From contig NW_019091457.1 of NCBI RefSeq assembly GCF_001949145.1, positions 1,079,605 to 1,143,604 on the forward strand: a DNA stretch of 64,000 bases. Reading direction: 5' to 3'. Both the position numbers and the translations under genes were made by a program. The first letter of the stretch is position 1. Each line of letters opens with the position of its first letter. The DNA is from Acanthaster planci. Lineage: Eukaryota > Echinodermata > Asteroidea > Valvatida > Acanthasteridae. Of the stretch, positions 1-12,642 are shown piece after piece. A model generated the notes under the pieces. It had not been told where the DNA came from. It worked only from the letters and a program-made list of their open reading frames with translations, and did no database searches.

Positions 1-3000
1 ATAGGCGTGGGAGTTCGTGTCTCACGACAGCGTTGGTGCGTGACAGCGCAGGGGTACCGTTCTGCAAGTATTGCATTGGGACAAGTTTGCCAGTGGGGTG
101 CAATCTCGCATGAATACCACGTCCCCGAAGCCCAAGACGACATATCACGCCAGGTGTGAATGAAAAGCAGTCAGTACGACCACCACTTGACGTTTTTTTT
201 TTCAGGTTCAAAATACAAGTTTTATTGGACGAAGCAGAGCTCATGGTGTGTGTTTTTAATGATAATCTCCTACTATGCGCATTTTCTCAGTCTTAATGTG
301 TTTAATACTGCCTCGTAAAAGAGCCAACTGTAATGATTGAACTGAATCACGTGATGTGCGTTTCCCCATCCTCAAATTGTGTTAGTGCAGTTTCGTATAT
401 GGAACAACAAATGCAAGACACTATACTTTTCCTAAATAGAAATTGTTCCTGTTGTGCACGGTTGTATATGAGTTGATGTTACACATAGGCTATATGTGTA
501 TGTTATTATTAATGCAGCCAGGCTGACAAATTTGGCTTAGAGTCGCCATGAATCGTGGAAGAGGCATACCAAGCCGCATAATCGATCATTTTTACCTGAC
601 GTCATTATATGCGTCGATCCCCCTTCTCGGCTGTTTGAGGCTTTTAATGATCGCCGAGTCCGAATGACGACCCAGCTATGCTACGTTGCCGACGACCGTG
701 CGCAGTAATAGGGGGGGGGGGGAGTTGTCGTGGATACACGGGTGTTATAAATATTCCTAGCTCTGCGCTGAAAGGCCGCAGATCCTCGCCCATTAGGGGC
801 AATTTATCTCTGGGACATTGAATTACAGTACACCGGATGCCCTCATTCCTGTCCTGAGTATGCGGTATGCACGTGGACCATGTTGGAAAAATAACAGGCA
901 GCAAGTTTAGTCAGTGCCACGGTACAAATGAAGCTGCAGTCTCTGGCTTGTTGTGTGGCCAGAGAGTCAAGTGACTTTATCGTGCGTGTAAACAGAATGT
1001 TGCAAGCATACATCAGTACGCCTGAGTCCTGTGGCAATGCTGTATCATCCCGATTTGATGTAAAAGCGAACTTAATTATGTAATAAATAAAAAAGCACTT
1101 GAACTCGTATATATCTATATCATTACCATGCTTATTGAGTCTTCGCTGATTTGGATGGCGGCGATCTTAGAATGAGAACTAAACGTCAGATCAGTGTAAG
1201 ACTTTGGCTCCCGCTTGACTTGGAGCGGAACCTAGATGATTGCATCCCCGGGGGTGTTTTTTTTTCCTTCTTATTAACGTATTCAGTTTGAATTGATATA
1301 ACACAGTAGATATATTAAGAATCTTAATCCTCGTTTCCAAAGCTGCATTCGGAATAGCAGTAGAAATGTCACAAATCGATTTTTCTACTAAAAATGCTCT
1401 AGTTAAAGCTAGGTTGCAAACCCGAAAAGACACTGCACATTAATAAAGCAATCTGAATCACATTTGCCTGTACCTTTAGCCAGAGTATGATAATTGGCAG
1501 CACGAATGTGTATGGGGTATTTTTGAAAAAAAAATCACATCTATATTCTCGTATTTATATGAGAAAAGAAAATTGTCACAGCCAAATATCCCAAGTTTTG
1601 AGTCAGAATGAGTGTAAAATATTCAGAATACAAAAATTCAGGACTGTACATTTTTGTGAATCGATAGTCAGCGCTAGAACGAGCAGCAAAGGAGTGTCTC
1701 TGCCGAGTGATCACATCGCTGAGGTTTTGGTATAAGGCGCCAAAGATACGCTGATGTGTGCTGCATAATGATGCTGGAAGTCGTCTCCATTTAAAACAAT
1801 CATGCACAGATAGGGGTGTTTAGTTTGTCGCGCTCCGTCGGGATGTCAGACTGAAAGAATGCGGCCTGCCACTCATTCTGGAAATCGGATGGGAAAAAAA
1901 CCGTGTCTTAATTTGATTTTGAAATTAAATTTTGTTCAGCTGTTCTGGAAGTGAAGACCAGCCGCCGTGGCCGTGTCTTTGTATTCCACGTCGTCTTGAG
2001 CCGAGCGCTTACCGGTAAGGCGGGCGATTGTGTATACCTAGGTGGGTCGACAACCGGAAATAAATTTGAGGAAATGTTTGGTCGCGTGGCAGAAGAGCCT
2101 TCTTGACATTTTGATTTTCAATCGCAGGCATTATATTGTGACACGCGTAGGGTCGATAAAAATCATCCACGGGCCGGTTACAGTGTTGAAATGTACTGCC
2201 AGGGGGGGTGTGAAGAGAAAGCTCTTGTGCCTAAAGGCGCCTTTCCATGTGTACGTTTTTTTGGGTGCGTTGCGTACACGTTGTTTTCATGCGTTTTACT
2301 TTCATGGACACAGAAATCGACTCCACAAAAGCCTGTTTTCCATAATGGTCGTTTGTAACGCAGACGGGACGCTAAAACGTCATGACGCAGACAGTCTCGG
2401 AAGAGAGGCTATGCGACGTCCTTCCACCAAAAATTAAACAAAATTCCTTTTTTAGATGACAATGTTGCCTCGTGAAGCCAAACTGACACTCTAGTTTGAT
2501 GTAATTTGTTAATTGTCAGCTATTTTGTTGACGATTGCGGCTGCATATGCTAATAAGGAGAAAATGGATAAAATGAGTGATACTGAGCGAGAGAAAGATC
2601 ATTGTACGCCCGTCATGCCAGCGTGCGTGTTTGTATAGGCCGACTCAGCGACTTGACGCAGACAGTCGGAGCGAAGTTGAACCAGGCTCCATTTTGCCGA
2701 TCCGTTTGGGGCTGGTTTGCGTTTGTGACGACACTTTAGTTTGATAGTTTCCATTTGTCTGTGTTGCAGTTTGCGTCTTCATTGCATTTCTCTCTGCGTT
2801 TCTCACGTTGATATGGAAGCCTGGCTTAACATAACACACGTATGCACTGCGTTCGGCCGTCAAATTTGCCCCGGGAGCGATTTTGACGGGTACGCAACGC
2901 TTGGCGCAAGTGTGACGTTCACATATGGAAAGGTACCTTAACCCGTGTGCAACGCAGACACGTCAACTTAAATCGGTGAAACCAGACAAGGACAGGCACA

Positions 3001-4589
3001 AAATCATGTGAAACAGTTGCTACTAAGTATTAACCCCGAGCTGGACCAAGAGAGGGCGCAATTTTCTAAGCAACGAAGGTTCCTTTGGTCGGAACTGCAC
3101 TTCGCCGATTCATAAACGAAACGGTCATGAAAGGTACGAGTTATACGGTCGCGTCGCTTACCACGTTTCGCGTGTGGCGAGACCTCTGAGAAAGAACTTG
3201 TCGGGTCATACTTCGTGACTGACAAAAGATATCTTCGAGTCAAAAGTCAGCGACATATAGTGATCACACAGGAGAATAAAATACTTGACTCTTTGAGATG
3301 TCCAGTTACATCAGATACATGACATAACCAACATGTTACAACCAACATGTTCTACGTATGGTGACATGTTGAAAATTATGCAGGCATGCATACGAATGTA
3401 ACGAGTCAATTAGCGTGTTTGGCAGTACAGTCCTGAGCGTGATATTTGGATGCTTGTGTAGGCAGCCGTGCCACATTTTGAGTTATTTCAAGGCGATGAA
3501 CTGTTCTCCCATCAACTGGGCCCTGCCGCGCACACCAAAACACCGGTAGGCAGTATTCAAGTTGTCACAGCAACATGCAACATAGTTAAAGACGTCACTT
3601 CGGGGAATTATTTTAAACGAGGAAGAAATAAATTTTTCCAAATCCAAGTTCGGAGACTTACAAGAGACGCGCCAACACAAAAGAGGACGACACTTGAACT
3701 CAGTGAATTGTGATTTAGTCTCCTGTATTTTGTTCGAATCACCGTGAGACCCGATGAATAAGCACGAGGTCATCGTCTAAATACCACCGTCTAGCCAGAG
3801 GGCTTGTCATTGTCCACTCCCCCGCGTTACTTCGCGCGAATATACCTGACCTTCTCGGAGCTAATAACGCACGATATGTGCCGCTATGCTACTAGTAGTC
3901 TTATTTGGTACAAAAGCCTGCGGCTCAACGCCAGAACATCCCAAAGTAACGTTTCTGATATGCTAAGATAGTACATTTACACGCCGTTGAGGTTGTCCCA
4001 CCAGTTCGGAAAACACGATCGAGGCTTTGCGTAAATAAAAGAAAAACTCACGAAGGAACCAATGATGCCTACGAGAGATATGACAACGGACATCCAGAAT
4101 AAACCTATCGGAAGAAACAAAAGAATGAGATTAAAATGGTGAAGTTTTCCTGAAGCACCGGAATATGTTTGTGCATTGTATATGGAGAAAAATAAGAGCC
4201 GGTTGGGCTGAATGCAACAATTTGCTCTTTCCATTATTACAAAGGGTCACCCTGGGGCTGTGGCAAAATTTCGTAGAGCTGCAGAGTACAGATCATGCTA
4301 AGCAAAGCAGAATATCTGCTGAGCACAAAGCAGGTTGCCAACCATATCAGTGTCGTACATCGAGCACTTCCTTTTTGACTGGTTCTTGGGTGATTTTTTG
4401 CTTGCCATATAATTCCTTACCCTGGTTGGCGGGGATCACTCGTCCGTTTGAGCTCCTTGCGTTGGACAGGGTCACGATTTTGTGTTTATGTCTGCGCGCT
4501 TACTAGGAAATGGACGTGTTAGAAGTTGTTTACTCAATGCAGAAAGGAAAGACGTTCTGTGGACGTATACACCGTCCACAGTCGTTTCA

Positions 4590-4745
4590 ACTTCTCTGAA
4601 AGAGGGGTTAAGAGGGAATTCGGGTCGGGGGCTATTCGTTCCGAAAGGAATAGGAGCAGCCAAGGAAACCATACCCAAAAAATCCAGCTTAAAATAGCCG
4701 TCACAGTTCCAGAAAAATGTTTTTTTTTCTTTACTGCAAGAAAGC
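4590..4745 (-). repeat. Dispersed repeat family, fragment D
   Basis: Aligns with 50796-50950 in the same orientation: TTCTCTGA, GGAATAG, AGCCAAGGAAACC against AGTCAAGGAAACC, then CAGTTCCAG / CCCAGTTCAAGG and CTGCAAGAAAG / CTGCAGGAAAAG. Strand is given relative to copy B. Diverged, and it lacks the copy A segment. Confidence 0.45.
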
Positions 4746-7700
4746 AAAATTCCCAGGGTGGATATGCAACATATTTTTTTTTAATTTGCCAGGAAGAGAG
4801 AGAACAACATGCCCGACACTGAGACCCCTTTTCGTCCAAATCCCGCCTCCCGGCCGCCGCGGCTTGATACAAATCCCCAAACTTCGTAGGCTTAATGGTA
4901 TCAACTTGAAAGCACCGACATCTGCGAGGCTTACGAACAGCGTAGCGGCAGTCACGCCCAGCTTTAAGGAGGAGCGCTGACAAGAGCGCGAAAGATAAAT
5001 TTCGGACATAACGAGATCGGACAAGATACCGGGTGTCCATCAATTTGATCGTAAAACTCACGTATCGTATTTAAAAGAAACAAAACACGACTAACCGGAT
5101 TCAGAGAGGGAAGATTAAATCGTTCAGAGTGGACCTCGGGCCATGCATCGAGTGCCCGAGATGAGGTCCAAAATAATTGAATTGTAGACACCAGAGGGCT
5201 CCCCTCAGAATTTCAAAATTGATATAATATCCAGTTTCCTTTCGGTTGAGCTTTTAAATTGTGGTTCGGTTTTGAAACTGCAACATGCGAAAGTTGCCTT
5301 TGCAAAATGAATCAGATTAATATCCATAAGACTTTATGGATTCGTATGATTTTATTCATCTTTTTCGTCATATGCAATTTTGTTTTAATAGAACAGCGTT
5401 TTTCATGCAACGCAACCTATGCAATGTTTACATTTGTGCCTGCAGTCGGACGTGTTTCGTTTTGCGGTCTTGTGAAAAATTTCTTTCATCCGCCATTTTG
5501 TTTGTTCAGACCCGAAATTGATAGCGATCTACGTTCTGCTCTTAGGTGAAACACGCGTTTGATATCATTTCAACTATACTCCCCCCCCAAAAAAGGGGAC
5601 ATCACAGAATTCGAAATGATTCAGGAACATTTAGTGCCCAACTGGCAAACCAATCATGGGTAATGAACACTAAGAAACTTGCGCTAGAATACACCAAGCA
5701 AATTGTCTACGCTCGCAATAATCTTCCACTTGTCTAAGAAAATAGTATTGACGGAAAGCCAAGATTTAAAATTGGAGGCACTTGAGTGAGAATGTATTGG
5801 ATATAAGATATCTGTCCTGTCACTAACCTGTGTATCCAACCTCATTTACCTCCATCTATATTGATCCCCCTGGATGATTGTAATTTAATATAGGTTTGTG
5901 TAGCTGGGAAAATTAACTCTCTCCTTGATACGTTTTAGCAGCTTGAAAATGCATTAGTGCGTCATCATGACCTTCACGTTCCGCTATTAGTATAACGGTA
6001 TGTAGTTTGCACGGTACGTGTACTATCAATTACCGTTAATGCGTACTGGTTTGTGCAAAACTGCATTTTCCAGCGGAGGCCTTGGCACCCCATTTTTGCT
6101 ACCTCGTAAAAGTGTTAATCACATAGGATCTTGTTTGATTTGGCATAGCTAGGGATAATGCTCAATTGTTGGTCAGTTGGTGAATCGGTTCGCCATTCAG
6201 TTGAAGCTGCTTTACGTACTTGAGGCACGAGTCTCAGCTCGTTTCACAACCTAACCCTTACCTTGGGTTCAGTGTCAGCAACGTTTTTCTCTTAATCGTT
6301 CAACATACACTCACTTCGTGCCCGTAAGTAGGCAATTTCCTTCTCAATTCTTAGTTCTTGTGAAAAAGGTCGAGTCTAGCTTTCCCAGGCGGCTGGACTT
6401 GAACTCCACAGCATTATTATGTCCTTAAGTCGAAGTCGGTGGACCCAGTTCCCGTCCCATGGGACTGCGTCATCGCACTAATGCATCATATCGCACTCTT
6501 CGTCCGCCCCTTCACAACAAGGCCACGCCGATGTACTCATGCTAATTTACAAGGCAGAGGGGCTGCCTTCCGTTATTGCAAACTGGTGTAAAGGGTATCA
6601 GCTCCCTATAAATACCCCAGTAAATAGGTTAAACGCCGGCCGGTCTTATGGGAAGACTTCTACCATTGGCGGGTAGCAGCAAATTGAGCTAGCTTGCCGG
6701 TGCTCCCACAGTAGACCAGGATACGCGCCAAAGGAGTTCGTTGGGGGTTCTATGTAGGTTAAATGATCCTCCGTTGTATAAGCGAGGGTTAATGTTTACA
6801 CAGGATTATCTAATTTCGATAAAGACTTGTCGGCGGGAGTTTGTGGCAGGGTTTGTGTGTCGGTGTGCTCTTGGTTTTTAGTTGGAGAGGGATGAGAGAT
6901 GGAGCACCGTCAATTAGGGAAATTGATTGGGGGTTCTATTGGGTGGGGAGTCAAGCCGTATCTGGACTAGAATGTTTAATGGCGGCTTTTGAAAAGCAGC
7001 GGACTTTCCTTAAAGGTAGCCGCCCACGGAGTCACTCGTGATATTTTGCATGTTAAAAAGCTGCTCGCTCGGCCTATTCCTTCCCTCCATGGGTAGTCTC
7101 TGTTCAAGCGTATTTGCATACTGTAACTAGCTTGCAGTTGTACCTCGGTCCCCCAGTTTGCCGAACTGCATGTTTTGCGATATCTGTGCCCATCCTTGTT
7201 GAGTTTCTCAGTTATGAGAAGTCGGTGCACTGTGTCTTAGGCCACTCAAATTCCTCAGAGCGTATAAAGGCAGAAAAAAAAAATGAAAATTCACAGATTT
7301 TGATAATAGCCCCATTTTTGAATGCCAGTTCTGATGGTGGCGGTGAACAATAACAGTAGCAAGAAGGCAAGCGTTCTTTCTGATTTTTGTGTCCCCGCTT
7401 CTCTAACGCGCCAATCGAATGATTTTTTTTCCATCGGACCCCGAATTTTTTTGCCGTCTAGTTCGCGTTGTGCTCAGACGGACTTGAATAGGAAAATAAG
7501 TGCCAGAGACCTCGGTGACTGAATTATTTTCACTCCTGTCTGCCAACCGGTTTTGATGCCAAGGAGCCTCATTCGCACCTGCTGTGACGATGCAGGATGA
7601 AGGGGCAGCGCAGCTTGGTTGATCTACTTCAAGGTGTGTGATTTTGTAGCCTCGATGTTGACATTCCGTGCTCAGGTATTGCGGCAGAGTGCAGGTACAA

Positions 7701-9096
7701 AGTCATGGACACGGAAATCAGCCGATCCAAACAAGCTTGTTTTGATGTTCAGTCGGACAGGGTCCCCGCAACCAACTCGCTCGGGACGTATATTTGAGAG
7801 GAACAGGCTGTTGTTTTAATATGAAATACAACGCTGTCATTCCTAAATATATGAGGAATTTTTTTCTTTCTGGGTCAAGTGATCTTGGCTTAAAGGTAGT
7901 AGTGAAATATTGACATCTGTTTCGCCCGCTTGACTGATGATTTATATACATGGGCATTCATTCGGTCTCCGTGTGGTAAGTTTCTTTCAGGAGGCGAGCC
8001 ACAGGTCACAAACTCACCTTTGCCACAATGAGTAAGAGCGGAAAGGAGTCGTTTGTCAGAACCTTCGACTGCGTGCGCCTGCTGCATTCTGGGGGCCGGT
8101 TCCCTAGCTGATAGTTAGTCATCATTAATTCATGGAGAAACTGATACTGGGAAGGAAAGTTGATCTCCCAGAAGTCGTCTTTTAACGCTTGATTCTATGA
8201 AAATGCCGCGATTTTCAGATTTCACGAAATCCTGAGCACAGCGTTAATCAGTGTTTGGTTTAAGTCGCCAAGTACGCACACCAAAAGCATAAACCAAACA
8301 GTTCACGGAGGAAACTTACAAATGTGCTGCCACCAAGCGGCCAAGCTTGGCCCATTGCCTCAGAGTAAATACAAGAAGGAGGTGTAGTTTCTCGTTGCTG
8401 GGAGGGTTGCTTTTTGTTTTTTTTTATTTCCATGAGAGTTAAGAGACTTTTAGAATGCAGAAGTTGTTTGGTACAAATTAATCATCGCTTCGATTCCTCC
8501 TGGATGACACCCTTTCGTTTCACTGCAGGGTTGTGATTGTTTTGCTTTTCAAATCGATATTGAAGAAAATCCGCAGTCCCGGTTGCCAACGCGGTCTTGA
8601 TGAAGGCATCACGATGAAAGCTCTGCAAGGAGAAATGTTGCCTCTCGTGCATCAACAGAAAAAATCTGTGAAGTACGTTACACCGCGCAAGCACGCATGA
8701 CATCTCCGCTCTAATCCCCTATACAAAAATCGCATTTAGAAGGACCTTGGCTTGCGTATAATTCGACCAACCGGAAACGGTCAAGGAAATTAGCGGGATT
8801 TGGTAAAGGCCCTCGGCGGATTTGCCGTTGGAAGACGAGGGATAACAAGTCACGGTCAGGTAGACAGCCGGACAGGCTGAAGCAAGCGCTGTCAACAAGG
8901 TCGGGAAGCAGATGCACTTCGCAACGTGCATGTGGGTTGTTATTCGGTGACTTTCAGCGGTGATAACTCTCCCGGACTTCATTAGCACGCATGGCGTATA
9001 CAATGTGAGGGCTCCGGGGGGGATGGTTGCGCGCTGTATAGAGATGGTTCGCGTTGAAGGGCAACCTTCTTCGTAAATGTCAACTTAAGAAAACAC

Positions 9097-9158
9097 TTTC
9101 TTTTGGCAATTAAAGCAGCTAGTAAAGAGATGAAAGTGCCATTACCTGCCAAAAGAAA
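9097..9158. repeat. 12-bp inverted repeat
   Basis: TTTCTTTTGGCA (9097-9108) and TGCCAAAAGAAA (9147-9158) are perfect reverse complements with a 38-nt spacer. This may be the remnant of a small foldback element. Confidence 0.55.
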
Positions 9159-9554
9159 CTAGCAAAAGTAACTAAAGTTCTTAATTATTCATAATATAAC
9201 AGAAACGGTATTTTGTATTCTGTCTGTACGTATTTCCACATAAATATTGTTTATTCCTTTGCGGCTGGGGCTGTGGCTAGGTCTGGCCAATTGTATATTG
9301 TCTGTATTGAATAGCAGTGGAAATAATTTTACTTATCACTGTTACCTTAGGGAGGCATTTAACACTTCAGGGGAATTCGAGTGTCTCCGTATAACGTGGG
9401 TTTTTGGTCCAAAAAGGAGGCCTTTTTGTGTTTTTGCTGCAAGGTTTACGGTATTAGCCAAAGTTTGAATGTGTTAGTTAGGTTTTGTTGTTTTTAAGAT
9501 GTCCTGTGCTTCAAAGTGTGTTGGCCTACACGAGTCGAGTCTTTCCTGGTGACT

Positions 9555-9582
9555 GGGTTGGGTTGGTTGGGTTGGGCCTGGG
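9555..9582 (+). repeat. G-quadruplex-type G-rich tract
   Basis: Five GGG runs (9555, 9560, 9569, 9574, 9580) separated by 2-6 nt meet the usual G3N1-7 pattern. It is not telomeric in register: the spacers vary and there is no TTAGGG. Confidence 0.6.
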
Positions 9583-12487
9583 CTGGACCAGCTGGGTTAA
9601 ATTGGGCCTCGAAACAGCTAAACGGGACGCAACAAGACTGCTTAACCATACGCACAGCTTTTTTATTTCAAATATGTGGCTATGACTATGTATGATGCAA
9701 TGTCCCGGCGCTCTCCGGCAAGCGGAATCCATGAGATATCCACCCATGTGCGGATGCACTTTGGTTTGATTACAGTATCGCTGATGATGGTGTTTATCAC
9801 ATTTAGGGCATGAGAGTGATGCGTTCTCGTCAATTTTTGCACGTAGACCAGTGGCTGCGTTACACATTTTTGTCCCCAGCGGCATGGAAAGTGTCAGGTA
9901 GATGCAGTGATTCGTGGGAAGATCAGGAGAAATAGACTGGCTTTTGTTTTGATGTTTGGACAACTGCAGAAGACATGATTGGTCATGTGGTGTAGTGCTG
10001 GTCGTCCGTTGTAATGTGGCTGCCCCCGCGCAGCAAGTGTCCATGATCATCCGTGCGTGCAGATTTCCCTCTTGACCTCCGGATTTCGACCAATTGGCGC
10101 GATTTTGTCATGTTTTTGACAAAGCCAATGATACCGTCACTCCTAAAATTGCGTTTAGCAATTAAGAACAGTCTTGCAGTCAGACGTGCATGGCGCTGGT
10201 CCTCAACAGCACGGGTTGTTGCGGAGTGTGTGGGATCCATTGATCAACAGGTGATACTTGGGCTATCACTTAATTGCCTTTTCCTCTTTGGCATCTTTGT
10301 AATCCGAAAAAAATACCAGTCAAAGCATTCAAAACTTCATAATTGGCACATCGAGGCCCAGTGGCCCTCTTCAAAGAAGAAAAATTTAACATAATGGGGT
10401 GTGTACCATTCTTTGTTGACTATTTGAATTTCCTCCCTCCCCAAAAATGTAAGATTCCTAAAACTGAGCCTCAACCCTCCTTAGGGTCGTAAAGGTCAAT
10501 CTTCAATTCCTCCTCCCAAAAGGATTTACCCCGAAAGGGAGAATAAAAACCCCACAACAAAAGAAAAAAGTCCCAAATGATTCTCGATATATATCCTTTC
10601 ACACAGTGCAGCTTTGGAACTCGGCTTTTCTTCCAAAATCTCCCTATAGATTGGAAAGAGTTGTTTGCCGTACATACACACCACGTGCCTTCAATATAGA
10701 AACTAAACTCAAACTTAAAGTATTGACCAACCTTAGACGTGACGCCCGTATCGAGATACGCAGGTATCAACAATGGTATGAACAATGAATGAGTTCCGTC
10801 GTGACGTAAACGGCTCTTCTGCCAGGTTGTCCTCTCTTCAAGAGCACGCCCCAGGTGGCATTTGAGACGAGGCATGCCCTTTCAGCAAAATCTAGGCCCA
10901 GCTGTCCCACCGCCCGTACCCTGCGTCTTTGAGCAAGATTTAGCCCACTTTAGCCCAACCCTTTCTTTTGTCTCCGAGTTTGGCGCCCGGCTTGTTGGTT
11001 GACTGGGGGAACACAGCGCACTTTCGCCTTGATTGCCGATATTGCGACCGGGCACACCCCCGCTGTGGCACGTTTGCGTCCCAAAGTACATTCCTCAAAC
11101 GTTTGGTGGGAGTTTCACGTTACATTTGATGTGTGTCGCCAAGGCAACTGGTCGACACGGTGTTACTTTTCCCCTTGCCAAAGTTGTCAAAGCCACTTGT
11201 AACGTGTTTATTTTGCAGTCAAATGTTGTGGATCTTTTCATTTAAGTAAAAGACATTCATAACCGTAGGCATGCCATTTTCAACTTGTCATTGATGCCGT
11301 TCATTTTTTTTAATCATGCGCTTGCACTTTCAGACAAAACAATGCATTTAACACTGTGCCATTCCGATGAGACATCAAAGCAACAGGCCCTTTGATTTCA
11401 AAATGCGATGGCAGCGTAATTGAATGGGAGGCTTTTTAGACGCTTGGTGGCAGCAAACACAATGGTCATTTTTCGATTCAGCATAGGTCTACCGACAGTT
11501 GAAACATGGTGGAAAACATCAGCAACGGAACGGTTGTATTTTTTGCCTTCAATCATCTCCCAAAGTCTCCCTGTGGACCAAATGGGGATGGATGGAAAAC
11601 GTGGACGTAAAAATCCATTTGCCAGAGGACCAGAACATGGATAAATACAAAGCTTAACTCAGGAATTGACGGAACATTCTTGAAAGACATGTAGTTTTTA
11701 GGACTGACAAGAAAGCGTGTTCTGTCTCGATAATAGGACAAAATTAATTATATTATGTAAGGATGACAGTGGGGGATGAAATCCTCCCATTTATGAAACA
11801 CTGCAAATCGTTCTGGTATGAGTAACTCCTTTTCAGAATTCGTAGAATGATGCCTGTTTTGTTTGTTTAGACTACTGAAATACTCTACAAGACTCGGGCT
11901 CTTTGGCATTATTCAGATTTTGTTTACTCTAACTGTAAGTAGAATATTTATTATTTTCAACTAGAACTAAGAACTAAAAAATATAAGGGTTTGTACATAG
12001 CACACAGTGTGTCTAAGCAAAAGAAAAACAAGCATGCTTTCTGACTCTAAATATTATACAGTGTACGCGCAACAAATGCGGTTTGCATTTATTGTAATTG
12101 CATTGTTACGATAAAATCCTAATATGTGTAATTAAGTGCCGCTAATAATTAACCCACTGTGTATATTTACATAAAGCATAGGCCAACGTACACAACAGAG
12201 GTCAAAAAGACTTGATGCTTGAAAGCAATTTCGTACAGTAAGCGTGATTTTTTTTTATTTCAACTCAGCCAACGCCACACTAGTTTTACATATTAACAGT
12301 GTTTAAAATTTCCAGAGCCCCAGAGCATTATTTACTTTCATACAAAAAAACGTACATTTAATTAAAGGCCCCGCTAATCTAAGACAGAGACACGGTTTTA
12401 CAATACGGTCAGTGCAGCTTACATTTCTCTCATTCTTGTCACTGCTGTATCGCACTTGGGTAATTCTATAAATTAGGGTCCCACTTG

Positions 12488-12642
12488 TTTCGTGTCCCTG
12501 TTACATTTGAATATGATTTTGTAAGTTCAAAACACATTTTCCCGCCAAATTTACCTGCCAAACAAAAAGTAATAGTTTGAAATCAATTCTGGTGTTATTT
12601 CCATGTCAAATAACAAAGGTCAGATGTAACAGGGACACAAAA
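12488..12642. repeat. TIR-bounded short element, about 155 bp
   Basis: Terminal inverted repeats of about 19 bp (GTGTCCCTGTTACAT on the left, ATGTAACAGGGACAC on the right, one mismatch outside this core) at 12488-12506 and 12624-12642. The interior is AT-rich and noncoding, as in nonautonomous DNA transposons. I could not define a target-site duplication. Confidence 0.55.

Larger units (their letters stand above)
1..12487. other. Intergenic sequence 3' of the receptor gene; no gene recognised
   Basis: AT-leaning noncoding sequence with short frames only, none with a recognisable protein. It contains a run of 12 G at 711-722, a 14-bp duplication (AACCAACATGTT) near 3326-3353, repeat fragment D, a G-rich tract and the 9097-9158 inverted repeat. 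A 175-codon minus-strand frame at 4534-5061 largely overlies fragment D and is not credible as a gene. Confidence 0.6.

Noticed and set aside
4534-5061. 175-codon minus-strand open frame
   Set aside because: Overlaps repeat fragment D and homopolymer T/A tracts, and overlaps other open frames on both strands.
2302-7760. Similarity between about 2303-2340 and about 7703-7745 (TCATGGACAC plus GAAATC, then TGTTTT)
   Set aside because: About 20 matching bases with gaps; not enough to separate from chance.
9526-10050. 174-codon minus-strand open frame
   Set aside because: Its end runs through the G-rich tract at 9555-9582, which encodes a Pro/Asn/Thr low-complexity tail; no domain is recognisable.
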